From: Candidatus Dadabacteria bacterium
GTDB lineage: Bacteria > Desulfobacterota_D > UBA1144 > Nemesobacterales > UBA2774
Assembly: GCA_020027805.1 (NCBI GenBank)
Contig: JAHKKQ010000009.1
Location: 1-26,281 of the forward strand
Direction of reading: 5' to 3'
Length of the DNA: 26,281 bases
Of the stretch, positions 7,310 through 15,187 are shown piece by piece. The translations under genes and the position numbers were made by a program. Numbering within the stretch: position 1 is the first letter of the stretch; each line of letters begins with the position of its first letter. The notes beneath the pieces are model-generated. The model ran no database searches. It was given only the letters and a program-made list of their open reading frames with translations, and was not told the origin of the DNA.

Positions 7310-8563
7310 ATGACCCCGAGAATAATTCTACTATCGTTAATAGCGGTGTTCACGGCCTTTACGCCCCTCACGGCTGATGCAAAGAAATTGTTTGTCGCCA
7401 ATATAGAGGTCGACGACGAAGTCGAATTCGAAGGCACCGACAGCTTATTCAAGGTAGTCGATTTTTTTGACAACAAATCGCTTAAGGAATTCTTCCCGGA
7501 TTACACGCCCGATTCCGCCGTGCTAGCGCGAGTCGATCTGAGGGGGGTCGGTCTCGAAGTAGAGTACCATCAGAATTCGTCGGTGCTTATCGTCAGGATA
7601 CCTTCCAAGAATTTTGAGGTCACATTTGACGGGGGCAACCGCAACGAGAGTCAGGAGCAGTTCGAGGACTGGCTCAAGGGCGATTTCGAATCTCCCGCAG
7701 CTCCGAGCCGGAAGCTTACGACGCTCCTCCACATTGTCGTCGCCAATTCCCCTGTCGAGCCCGTCGCCGGGAACCCTAACAGCCTGCTGACGAGGATGTT
7801 CCTGTCCGATTTCAATGCCGGAATAACCGGGCCCTTTATCAGCTCCCGAAAACGCGTGGAGGGGAATCGGAACTTCCTCACGCTCGGGGGCGAGTTCGGC
7901 TTCTTTAACGCGGGCCCCTACGACGGCCAGGTGATGAATTTCCCGATAAATTACAAGTGGAATCTTAAAGGGTGGCCGAAGCTCTCCCTGATATTCGACC
8001 TCCCCATAACGCTTACGAGGGACGAGACGGGGTGGGCCTACATGGCGTCCTTCGGCACGGGCTTTCAGTTCAGGCCCTATAAATGGTGGAGCATCACCCC
8101 GATAGGACGTATAGGAGGGGTCGGGTCTTTCGACGTGGGGGCGCTCGCTGTTCTCGCTTCGGGGAGCCTGACGAATTATTTCCAGGGGAGCATCGGCTCC
8201 ACGAACCTCGGCTTCGGGACGATGACGGGCATTTCGACCACGATAGACGGGATCAAGGTCGGGGGTTACGACCTCAGCTACGAGCTTACGAATTATGTGC
8301 TGCGTAACGGCGGCAACCTGACACAGAAGCTCAATTTTAATTTCCTCGGAAACCCCGCAGCGTTCAAGCTCTTCCTCAACCACACGAAATTCTGGGGAAA
8401 CGAGCTTTATCTGAATTCCTTTTTCGATATGGGGCTCGCATTCGTGACGATTAAAAAAATCTCCGATTCCTTCGTGGAAGCGCTCGACCTTTCGTTCACT
8501 TTCTCCGCGGGCGTCGATAACGACTATAACAATTACAGCATTCAATTGACTTACCGTTTCTGA
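7310..8563 (+). CDS. Outer-membrane beta-barrel protein, family unknown
   Basis: A 417-aa exported protein. A signal peptide covers residues 1-24 (hydrophobic IILLSLIAVFTAFTPLT, cleavage near ADA-KK). Residues 25 to about 135 form a separate N-terminal region rich in acidic residues, with a strand pattern (GLEVEYHQNSSVLIVRIPS). From about 165 the sequence becomes alternating polar/hydrophobic beta strands rich in Gly and aromatic residues, and it ends in QLTYRF with terminal Phe, the usual recognition signal for BAM-dependent outer-membrane insertion. About ten to twelve strands fit in the barrel. GGAGGA at 7298-7303 places the start at 7310. I cannot name the family. It sits downstream of the YdbH-like pair, separated by a hairpin, so it may be transcribed on its own. 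Confidence 0.75.
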   Translation: MTPRIILLSLIAVFTAFTPLTADAKKLFVANIEVDDEVEFEGTDSLFKVVDFFDNKSLKEFFPDYTPDSAVLARVDLRGVGLEVEYHQNSSVLIVRIPSKNFEVTFDGGNRNESQEQFEDWLKGDFESPAAPSRKLTTLLHIVVANSPVEPVAGNPNSLLTRMFLSDFNAGITGPFISSRKRVEGNRNFLTLGGEFGFFNAGPYDGQVMNFPINYKWNLKGWPKLSLIFDLPITLTRDETGWAYMASFGTGFQFRPYKWWSITPIGRIGGVGSFDVGALAVLASGSLTNYFQGSIGSTNLGFGTMTGISTTIDGIKVGGYDLSYELTNYVLRNGGNLTQKLNFNFLGNPAAFKLFLNHTKFWGNELYLNSFFDMGLAFVTIKKISDSFVEALDLSFTFSAGVDNDYNNYSIQLTYRF

Positions 8564-8569
8564 CACGCA

Positions 8570-8599
8570 CGCACACGATGTGCGGCACACAATGTGTGC
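8570..8599. repeat. Two back-to-back palindromic 14-15 bp units
   Basis: CGCACA-CGA-TGTGCG (8570-8584) is a 6-bp inverted repeat. It is followed at once by GCACACAATGTGTGC (8585-8599), with 7-bp arms and one central base. Read as tandem units, 8571-8584 and 8585-8598 match at 12 of 14 positions. A further 6-bp palindrome ACATGT follows at 8600-8605. No T-tract follows, so an operator or structured RNA is likelier than a terminator. Confidence 0.6.
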
Positions 8600-8753
8600 A
8601 CATGTACGATTCCTTCGTCACTCCTCCGATTCCGCCTTACTCCCATATGTCCGCAGCGACCCGCCGCCCTTTCTCCTCCCCTATCGATTCTCTCCAAAAT
8701 CCTCTATTATTTGGTTATGATTTATCCCGATTATTCCGCCGGAGGTCATTAGA

Positions 8754-9437
8754 ATGTCTGGGACCGTCAGACCGGGCTTCTTAGCCCTGATGTTCAGCTC
8801 GACTCAATACAAGATGTTCAATTTCATGGTCTCGATATTGCTCCTGCTGATCCTCTCGGCGGTGCTCGAAGGTGCCGAATACGGATATATCGTAATTAAT
8901 ACGATGAGCAGCATCGTTTTCTTCCTCGGGGTCTATGCTGTGGGCAGGAGCAGGCGCGCGCTCGTCACCCTGATTTTACTGGGGCTGCCGTGGTTTTTCT
9001 CCGAGTGGGCCTTCACAAAATCGAGCAGGACTATATTCACGAGTATGCTCTTTTTCATTTTCGTGACCGCCACGATACTCGAGCATATCTTAAAAACGGA
9101 GGAGGTGACGACCGATACGTTATACGGCGCCGTCTGTGTTTATCTCCTCCTCGGGATAATGTGGGCCTCCATTTACGGTTTCCTCGAATATATTACGCCC
9201 GGGGCGGTCTTCAGGGGGTCTGACGTGGGTGCCAATACGAAGCTCAGCACGAACGAGCTCATCTATTACAGCTATACCACGCTCGCGACCATCGGCTACG
9301 GGGATATAACCTCCGTGACGCCTGTCGGGAGGATATTGTCCGTGCTCGAGGCCGTTTTCGGCCAGCTCTACATCGCGTTCCTCGTCGCGAGACTGATAAG
9401 CATATACACGACGAACGCGCTCAGGGGGAAAGGCTGA
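8754..9437 (+). CDS. Potassium-channel-like membrane protein (ion-channel pore domain)
   Basis: A 227-aa inner-membrane protein. The pore signature TIGYGD is at residues 179-184, preceded by a pore helix (LIYYSYTTLA) and followed by a final membrane helix (about 194-218, LSVLEAVFGQLYIAFLVARLISIY), as in the Ion_trans_2 family. Four or five further membrane segments come before it (about 21-40, 49-62, 68-82, 92-110, 123-145). This is more than the two helices of KcsA-type channels. It lacks the Arg-rich S4 pattern of voltage-gated channels, and there is no C-terminal RCK/TrkA-N domain, so gating cannot be read from the sequence. GGAGG at 8741-8745 supports the ATG at 8754. The gene converges on the next one with a 9-nt gap. 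Likely role: K+ flux across the inner membrane. Confidence 0.85.
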   Translation: MSGTVRPGFLALMFSSTQYKMFNFMVSILLLLILSAVLEGAEYGYIVINTMSSIVFFLGVYAVGRSRRALVTLILLGLPWFFSEWAFTKSSRTIFTSMLFFIFVTATILEHILKTEEVTTDTLYGAVCVYLLLGIMWASIYGFLEYITPGAVFRGSDVGANTKLSTNELIYYSYTTLATIGYGDITSVTPVGRILSVLEAVFGQLYIAFLVARLISIYTTNALRGKG

Positions 9438-9446
9438 GCTGTCATT

Positions 9447-10073
9447 TTAGTTCGCGATAGTCAAACCGGTTATAAATTTCATCCCTATCACAACCACGCC
9501 CATCCTGATCCACCAGTCGAGGAACACTATCGGAATAAAGAGAACCGCCGGGTAACGCATCATCCCGCACGCGGCGTACATTGGGTGGGCAGGTATCGGC
9601 AACATGGCGCCCCCGAGCAGCATCAGGCTAACGACCCTGAGCGAACGGCCCTTCGTCCATCTGTGGTTTTGAACCTCCGGGGATTCCCTTCTGACGAAGT
9701 GCGTATCCCCGAAACACCTGCCCAGGATGTAGGATACGGATGAGCCTGTCACAGCCCCGAGCGCTATGAGCGTTATGAGCCTCCCGGGCTCGTAGCCAAG
9801 CAGGGCTCCGAGCACCGCGTAGGCCGTGACGGGAAAGGTCAGGGGAGAGCTGCTGACGGCTGTAATCAGGTACCGCATGATGTCGGTGTTCCTCTGACCG
9901 TAGCTCGTAAGGAGGCTTTCCCCGAAATCGAGCAGCCTTTCACCGTAGAATAACGAGACCGCAGTGCTTGCCAGGACCATCCCGAACGTGACCAGCAGGG
10001 CCAGCTTTATGGAATTCGGAACCGCATGAAGCCTGAAATGGATCATCACGGGTAACAAGTAAAACATGACCAT
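9447..10073 (-). CDS. DedA/VTT-domain (SNARE-associated type) membrane protein
   Basis: A 208-aa polytopic inner-membrane protein. The VTT/DedA signature is seen at residues 106-119 (GAVTGSSVSYILGR), after a PLTFPVTAYAVLGALLG segment that includes the re-entrant-like Pro-rich part. The family's C-terminal pattern follows as PIPAHPMYAACGMMRYPAVLFIP. Members act in lipid scrambling or undecaprenyl-phosphate flipping, but this one resembles the shorter, more divergent members and is not a clear DedA or UptA orthologue. The first in-frame ATG (10073) is followed two codons later by another (10067); no ribosome site distinguishes them. It converges with the channel gene and diverges from isocitrate dehydrogenase. 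Confidence 0.7.
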   Translation of the reverse strand: MVMFYLLPVMIHFRLHAVPNSIKLALLVTFGMVLASTAVSLFYGERLLDFGESLLTSYGQRNTDIMRYLITAVSSSPLTFPVTAYAVLGALLGYEPGRLITLIALGAVTGSSVSYILGRCFGDTHFVRRESPEVQNHRWTKGRSLRVVSLMLLGGAMLPIPAHPMYAACGMMRYPAVLFIPIVFLDWWIRMGVVVIGMKFITGLTIAN

Positions 10074-10132
10074 CTTTGGTTTCGGTTAAGGGGTTGTGAA
10101 CCTGTGGTGAAGTTCAAAGTGTGTGCGGCGGG

Positions 10133-10138
10133 TATAAT
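10133..10138 (+). promoter_or_regulatory. TATAAT -10 box upstream of isocitrate dehydrogenase
   Basis: A perfect TATAAT lies 60 nt before the ATG at 10199 in the divergent intergenic region. No good -35 element was found at the proper spacing, so an activator-dependent promoter or a chance match are both possible. Confidence 0.3.
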
Positions 10139-10198
10139 TTACGGATTTTTCATCACCGGGAATTGATAAGCTCCTTAAATCAGTGTTCAATATTCGGC

Positions 10199-11218
10199 AT
10201 GAGCAAGCGTGAGATCGTAATAATCCCGGGGGACGGCATCGGTCCCGAGATAACGGCGGCGGTAATAAAGGTTATCGAGGCATCCGGCGCTGAAATCACG
10301 TGGATCGAGCACGTGGCCGGCCTTGCCGCCCTCGAGAAGGGTCTGGACGTCCTGCCGGACGAAACCCTCGAAGCTATAAAAGAACACAAGGTCGCCTTGA
10401 AGGGCCCCTGCACCACTCCGATAGGCGAAGGTTTTACGTCGGTGAACGTAAAGCTCAGGAAGACGCTCGACCTCTACGCGGCCGTGAGGCCCGTAAGGAA
10501 CCTCCCGGGAGTGATAACGCGTTTCAGGAACGTGGACATAGTGATAATACGCGAGAACACGGAAGGCCTTTACAGCGGGGTTGAGAACATCATTACCCCG
10601 GGCGTCGTGATGAGCATGAAGGTGGCGACCGAGAAGGCGTGTACCCGAATTTCGCACTGGGCGTTCGAATACGCCCGCCACCGTCAAAGGAAAAAGATTA
10701 CTGTTCTCCACAAAGCTAACATCATGAAATTAACGGACGGACTCTTCATCAGAAAGTCGAAGGAAGCGAGCAGGGAATACGGCGATATCCAATACGAGGA
10801 GATGATAATCGACGCGGGGTGTATGAAGCTCGTACAGGACCCGGCCCTTTTCGATATGCTTCTTCTCGAGAACCTCTACGGGGATTTGATCAGCGACCTC
10901 TGCGCGGGCCTGGTCGGCGGGTTAGGGGTCGTCCCCGGGGCCAACATAGGCGACAGGGAAGCCGTTTTCGAGGCCGTGCACGGATCGGCTCCCGATATTG
11001 CGGGCAAGGGCGTCGCCAACCCGCTCGCGCTCCTCATGTCCGGGGTAATGATGCTCAACCACCTGGCGGATACGGAGGGGCGGGAAGACTTCCGCGCCTG
11101 CGCCGTGAGGATAAAAAACGCGTATGACAGCGCCCTTCAGGAGGGCGACAGGACGCGCGACCTCGGCGGAAAGCTCGGCACCATGGAATTCGCCGACGCT
11201 CTGATCAGAAGAATTTAA
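10199..11218 (+). CDS. NAD-type isocitrate dehydrogenase (isocitrate/isopropylmalate dehydrogenase family)
   Basis: A 339-aa decarboxylating dehydrogenase converting isocitrate to 2-oxoglutarate in the TCA cycle. The frame is open further upstream to 10121, but homology begins at MSKREIVIIPGDGIGPE, so the ATG at 10199 is chosen. Substrate residues visible: the SVNVKLR loop (Ser81, Asn83, Arg87), Arg97, Arg118, Tyr125, catalytic Lys172 in HKANIMK, and metal ligands in NLYGD (Asp229) and SDL (Asp233). The SxN-LRKTLDLYAxVRP pattern is that of isocitrate rather than isopropylmalate dehydrogenases, which carry LRKxLxLFANLRP. Asp-Ile in HGSAPDIAGKG (266-267) replaces the Lys-Tyr of NADP enzymes, so NAD is the expected cofactor. 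It is a monocistronic gene, converging on the dipeptidase. Homoisocitrate or isopropylmalate activity is less likely. Confidence 0.88.
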   Translation: MSKREIVIIPGDGIGPEITAAVIKVIEASGAEITWIEHVAGLAALEKGLDVLPDETLEAIKEHKVALKGPCTTPIGEGFTSVNVKLRKTLDLYAAVRPVRNLPGVITRFRNVDIVIIRENTEGLYSGVENIITPGVVMSMKVATEKACTRISHWAFEYARHRQRKKITVLHKANIMKLTDGLFIRKSKEASREYGDIQYEEMIIDAGCMKLVQDPALFDMLLLENLYGDLISDLCAGLVGGLGVVPGANIGDREAVFEAVHGSAPDIAGKGVANPLALLMSGVMMLNHLADTEGREDFRACAVRIKNAYDSALQEGDRTRDLGGKLGTMEFADALIRRI

Positions 11219-11274
11219 ACCGGGCTCGCGTGGTTCTACAGACAATGCGGGTGAAGCACGGATGAAGCGGCCGG

Positions 11275-12225
11275 CTAAATGTTCTCCTCAATCACCCTCA
11301 GGAAGTTCCCGCCCATGATCTTTCTCACCCTTTCCTCGGAGTATCCTTTCTCCAGGAAATAACTGGCTATCTTCGGAAGGTCCGCGATCTTTCTCAGGTC
11401 TTCGGGGAAGTCCTCGATCCTGGCTCCGTCCATGTCGCTCCCTATACCGACGTGGTCCTCACCGCAAAGATTGACTATGTAGTCCGCATGCTTGAACACG
11501 TCTTCCACCGTGGGTGTTTTATCCCCCGTCTTAAGGAATTGGTTATAGAGCACTATACCGATAACTCCCCCCCTCTCCGAGATGGCGAGGAGCTGGTCGT
11601 CTTTCAGGTTACGCGGGTGGTCGGTGAGCGACCTCGCGTTCGAGTGCGAGGCTATAGGTATGAGAGTCGTTAGCCCGACCGCTTCCCAGAAACCCTTTTC
11701 GTTTATGTGAGAGAGATCGAGCGTGATACGGAGCTCGTTCATTCTCTTAATCAGCTCCCTCCCCTCGTCCGTGAGTCCTTCTTCGGTCTCGTTCCCCGAG
11801 GCGAATCGGTTCTTATCGTTCCATGTAAGCCCTATGAGCCTCACTCCCCGCTCATAGAACTCCCCGAGCTTGCCGGGGCCCTCTATCGGGTCAGCACCCT
11901 CCATGAGCGTAAGGAAGCCGATCCTACCGTCGGAGCCTGTACTCAGGAGGTCTTCGCGCGTCTTTATCTGAAAGACTTCGTCTTTATGTTCTCTGTAAAT
12001 CCTGTCGTAGGTGTCGAACTGCCTGAGCGCCGATTCGAGTGTCTTTTCCGGCTTGTGTTTCGGGTGTACGAATACGGTGTTGAATACGAGGCCGATCCCG
12101 GCTTCCTTCATCCAGGGGAGCGTGAGCATGCAGGGTACGGCGGGGCTTACGAAGTCCCTGTCGTAGTAGTTTAAATGGAACGCGATGTCCTCGTGCGCAT
12201 CGAGAATGAATAAATCCCTGAGCAT
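11275..12225 (-). CDS. Membrane dipeptidase family protein (peptidase M19)
   Basis: A 316-aa zinc hydrolase of the renal dipeptidase family, which cleaves dipeptides, including those with a C-terminal D-residue. The dinuclear zinc ligands can all be placed: His11 and Asp13 (DAHED), bridging Glu109 (LMEGAD), His173 (DLSH) and His194 (ASHSNAR), plus Asp264 in GSDMDG. The 21-residue spacing between the last two His matches the human enzyme. A longer frame begins with TTG at 12264, but the ATG at 12225 lies right before the conserved LFILDAHED and is preferred. There is no signal peptide, so it is probably cytoplasmic despite the family name. It is the last gene of the hyuB-MEMO1 run, 92 nt after the MEMO1 stop. 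Confidence 0.92.
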   Translation of the reverse strand: MLRDLFILDAHEDIAFHLNYYDRDFVSPAVPCMLTLPWMKEAGIGLVFNTVFVHPKHKPEKTLESALRQFDTYDRIYREHKDEVFQIKTREDLLSTGSDGRIGFLTLMEGADPIEGPGKLGEFYERGVRLIGLTWNDKNRFASGNETEEGLTDEGRELIKRMNELRITLDLSHINEKGFWEAVGLTTLIPIASHSNARSLTDHPRNLKDDQLLAISERGGVIGIVLYNQFLKTGDKTPTVEDVFKHADYIVNLCGEDHVGIGSDMDGARIEDFPEDLRKIADLPKIASYFLEKGYSEERVRKIMGGNFLRVIEENI

Positions 12226-12317
12226 TTTTTCCCGCGCTTTCCCTGCCCCTGTATCCGTATCCAATTTTCAACCGTCCCTGTTAAATTTATTTTCTTCGTG
12301 TCTTTGTGTTATTTCTT

Positions 12318-13559
12318 CTAGATATAAAACCCCATGCTCGCGTAACTCACAACCGATCCGGTGTCAGGCTCGAGCGCCTGCCCGTAATCGAGCAGCTTCC
12401 CATGCTCCGCATCGATCGCCGCGAGCGTCGCGTATATCGGGGAAAGCCCGCAGACCTTCCGCCAGTCCTTCTCCTCCTCGACCGACCTGTAAAACCCCTC
12501 GGCGTCCATCTTCTCGCCGAAGGAGAGGCTCAGCAAGTCCCTCTCCTTAATCTTACCGAGCGTGAGGTCGTTTACGGGTTCTTTATCCCCGAACTTAAGC
12601 CCTACGTGGGCCATATCCGCCCCCGCGATAATAAAAATATTATCGCCCATGTCCCTTACGATCCCTGCCACCGCTTCGAGGAAACCCGAGATCTTGTCAT
12701 CCTCCGCCGGGGACCTGCCTTCCCTGACCAGTCTGTAAAATGAGTTGCAGAGTACAGGCACGATCCTGAATTTCTTTTTTCCGTTCATAATGTGCTGGAG
12801 GAATGCGACCTGGAACTCTATCGAATGCTCGGTGCGGTGCGAGATCTCGCCTTCATACAAATCCCATCCGCACTCGGTTTCAAGCTTCTCGATTATATTT
12901 CTGTCCGTTTCGGCTTCTCCGAGAGGGGTACTGAAGTTCTTTCTGGTCAGGATAAACGGGTTTTCCACTTCAGCATAATGAGAGGTGCCGAAGATGAGGA
13001 ACGTATCCGCTTCGTTTTCCCGGAGCAATTCCCTGTATGCGAGGGCGTACGATACACCGCCCCTCCCGTAGTCGATATGAGGGGAAATCAGCCCCCGTAA
13101 CTTTCCGGGGGTTTCTTCATAGGGCCGGGTCTCTTCCGCCTTGCCGAAAAAGGCCTTAAACCACCTGTCGAGCTCCTTCGGATCGCCGGGATAAGAGAGG
13201 CCGGCGTGGCTCGGTTCCCTCGTCCCCGATTCGCGGAAACCGGATTCAAGCCGGTTCTTATAGTCCCTGAAATTTTCGCTTTCGAGAAAGAGGGCCTCGT
13301 CGAGCTGCTTTATTAAATCCTCTATTTCGTCCGATAGCACAAGCTCCCCGAACCTCTCCATGCAGAGCGACTGAATATCGCGGACAGTCTTTGTCCCGTC
13401 GAAGAGGCTCAATATCCTGAGAGTATCTATCGGGACTGCGAGGATCTTATCCGACAGGTTCTGCGGGTCCCTCAGGCATATGATCCTCTCCCCTTCGACC
13501 TCCGCGGGGACGGCCTCGACGTATCTCAGTCTCGGATATTCAAGAGTTTTATCGGTCAT
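12318..13559 (-). CDS. MEMO1 family protein (AmmeMemoRadiSam system protein B) with PqqD-like N-terminal domain
   Basis: A 413-aa protein. Residues about 10-100 (CLRDPQNLSDKILAVPIDTL, DGTKTVRDIQ) form a small helical domain resembling PqqD/winged-helix, seen in many bacterial MEMO proteins. Residues 118-413 are the MEMO domain, related to extradiol dioxygenases. The three residues that match human MEMO1 His49, His81 and Cys244 are present: His161 (SPHIDYGRGG), His194 (FGTSHY) and Cys370 (KVCGLSP). Biochemical function is unsettled; in many prokaryotes it pairs with an AMMECR1 protein and a radical SAM enzyme, neither of which is in this window. The ATG at 13559 overlaps the TGA of hyuB by 4 nt (ATGA), indicating coupled translation; a GTG at 13580 is the alternative. 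It is followed by the M19 dipeptidase. Confidence 0.9.
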   Translation of the reverse strand: MTDKTLEYPRLRYVEAVPAEVEGERIICLRDPQNLSDKILAVPIDTLRILSLFDGTKTVRDIQSLCMERFGELVLSDEIEDLIKQLDEALFLESENFRDYKNRLESGFRESGTREPSHAGLSYPGDPKELDRWFKAFFGKAEETRPYEETPGKLRGLISPHIDYGRGGVSYALAYRELLRENEADTFLIFGTSHYAEVENPFILTRKNFSTPLGEAETDRNIIEKLETECGWDLYEGEISHRTEHSIEFQVAFLQHIMNGKKKFRIVPVLCNSFYRLVREGRSPAEDDKISGFLEAVAGIVRDMGDNIFIIAGADMAHVGLKFGDKEPVNDLTLGKIKERDLLSLSFGEKMDAEGFYRSVEEEKDWRKVCGLSPIYATLAAIDAEHGKLLDYGQALEPDTGSVVSYASMGFYI

Positions 13560-15124
13560 GGGTTTTTTGGTCTCCCCCACCCGCCCCCGCCGGGTGTCCT
13601 GATTTCGAGAACGTCTCCTTTCCTTACCGTGAACGTGGACTTGGGAGGTATAACGGATGATTTCCCCTTTCTCAAGAGGGTGTTCCTGCCTCTCATTCCC
13701 TGCCCTCCGCCTTTAATGCCGTAAGGCGCCGATTTCCTGCGCTCGGTTATGAGAGAAACGGTCGCGTCCGTCAAGAACCTGTACTTCCTGACGATGCCGT
13801 CTCCCCCCCTGAACCTTCCGCCGCCTCCGCTGTTTTTACGTATGGAATACGCATCTATCATGACGGGAAGCTCCCTCTCGAGCGCCTCTATCGGGGTATT
13901 GAGTGTATTGGTCATATGGGTTTGAACCGCGCTCACGCCGTCCTTCCCGTACCTCCCGCCCATGCCGCCCGCGATGGTTTCGTAGTAGGCGAAGTTCCTG
14001 CCGTTCCCGGGGTTCACCCCTCCGAACGTGGTATTGCTCATCGTGCCCGCGCTCGCGGCCGGGACCTTTTCGGGGACCGCTTTGGAGAGCGCCCCGAATA
14101 CTATATCGACGACGCGCTGCGAGGTCTCGACATTCCCCCCGACCACAGCCGCCGGGAATTCGGCATTGAGTATGGAGCCCTTCTCGGCCTTTATGTCTAT
14201 TACCCTCAGGGGTCCCGAGTTGAGCGGCATTCCTTCGGGCGCCAGGCACTGAAATACATAAATAGTAGCAGCGGTGGTCACGCTGAAGGGCGTGTTTAAA
14301 CAACCTTTCACCCTCCCGGACGACCCCCGGAAATCCACAACCGCTTTATCCCCCTTTACCGTTATCGACACCCTGAGGGGTATATTTCTCGTGCCAGCCC
14401 CGTCGTCGTCGAGGACGTCTTCGAACGTGTAAACCCCGTCGGGTATATTCCTTATAACCCCTCTCATTAGTTTTTCACTATACCGGAGGAGCTCGTCGCC
14501 CGCCTCTTTAACCTTTTTTAGCGAGTACTTCGCGGTCACCTCTTTTAACCTTTTTATGCCGAGCTCGAGTGAGCCCAGCTGCGCCCTCAGGTCTCCTTCC
14601 CTCTCTTCCGGGTCGCGCGTAGCGGACAGTATGCCTTCAAAGAGAGACCTGTTGAGCTTCCCTTTCTTATATAGTCTCGACGGGGGGATCAATATCCCTT
14701 CTTCGTGTATCGATGTGGATAGCGGCATCGAGCCGGGCGTAAGGCCCCCCATGTCCGCGTGGTGGGCGCGGGAGGCGACGAAGAACTCGAGCCCGCCGTC
14801 CGCGAATACCGGGGCTATGCAGGTGACGTCAGGGAGGTGTGTCCCCCCCCTGAAAGGGTCGTTAAGTATGAAGACGTCGCCCTCCGATATTCCCGGCTCT
14901 CCGATTATCGCTTTCACGGCGAAGCTCATGGAACCCAGGTGTACGGGAATGTGTGCCGCCTGTGCGATCATTTCGCCGGAGGCTTTGAATATTGCGCAGG
15001 ACAGGTCTCTCCGCTCCTTTATATTGGGCGAGAACCCCGCGCGTATGAGGACGACCCCCATTTCCTCGGCGATCGAGCTGAGCGCGTTCTGAAATATTTC
15101 GAGTTCGAATGGGCTAAGGGGCAT
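13556..15124 (-). CDS. hyuB: Hydantoinase B/5-oxoprolinase family protein (HyuB)
   Basis: A 522-aa protein that matches the family over its full length. The N-terminus has the typical FELEIFQNALSSIAEEMG; then NDPFRGGTHLPDVT (88-101) and HHADMGGLTPGSM (121-133), with His and Asp residues thought to bind metal. The C-terminal half carries GGMGGRYGKDG, THMTNTLNTPIEALERE and Gly-rich GGGGRFRGGDG, ending TPGGGGWG. HyuB normally works with HyuA in ATP-dependent opening of hydantoins, 5-oxoproline or related rings (acetone/acetophenone carboxylases share the fold). No hyuA lies in this window, which is unusual. Its stop overlaps the MEMO1 start by 4 nt. A 63-nt gap separates it from the secreted Cys protein upstream. 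The substrate cannot be told from sequence. Confidence 0.9.
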   Translation of the reverse strand: MPLSPFELEIFQNALSSIAEEMGVVLIRAGFSPNIKERRDLSCAIFKASGEMIAQAAHIPVHLGSMSFAVKAIIGEPGISEGDVFILNDPFRGGTHLPDVTCIAPVFADGGLEFFVASRAHHADMGGLTPGSMPLSTSIHEEGILIPPSRLYKKGKLNRSLFEGILSATRDPEEREGDLRAQLGSLELGIKRLKEVTAKYSLKKVKEAGDELLRYSEKLMRGVIRNIPDGVYTFEDVLDDDGAGTRNIPLRVSITVKGDKAVVDFRGSSGRVKGCLNTPFSVTTAATIYVFQCLAPEGMPLNSGPLRVIDIKAEKGSILNAEFPAAVVGGNVETSQRVVDIVFGALSKAVPEKVPAASAGTMSNTTFGGVNPGNGRNFAYYETIAGGMGGRYGKDGVSAVQTHMTNTLNTPIEALERELPVMIDAYSIRKNSGGGGRFRGGDGIVRKYRFLTDATVSLITERRKSAPYGIKGGGQGMRGRNTLLRKGKSSVIPPKSTFTVRKGDVLEIRTPGGGGWGRPKNP

Positions 15125-15187
15125 CGGGTAAGCTCAACACTGCGTTTCCCGGCAGTGATTGCGGGTCTATAGCCGAAGAGCCGACTA

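Noticed and set aside
7523..8590. 355-aa open frame antisense to the beta-barrel gene
   Set aside because: It mirrors a well-supported barrel gene with signal peptide, ribosome site and terminal Phe. The antisense product is rich in Arg, Glu and Val without any recognisable domain, as expected from the codon bias of the sense gene.
10121..10198. 26-residue N-terminal extension of the isocitrate dehydrogenase frame
   Set aside because: The extension includes a TATAAT box, has no resemblance to a targeting or known domain, and family homology starts at the ATG at 10199.
13560..13580. Upstream GTG start for the MEMO1 protein
   Set aside because: The ATG at 13559 forms the classic ATGA overlap with the hyuB stop and is the simpler choice; the GTG would add seven residues with no conserved sequence.
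15138..15157. CACTGC...GCAGTG inverted repeat in the gap before hyuB
   Set aside because: Six-bp stem with an 8-nt loop and no further support as an attenuator or terminator.
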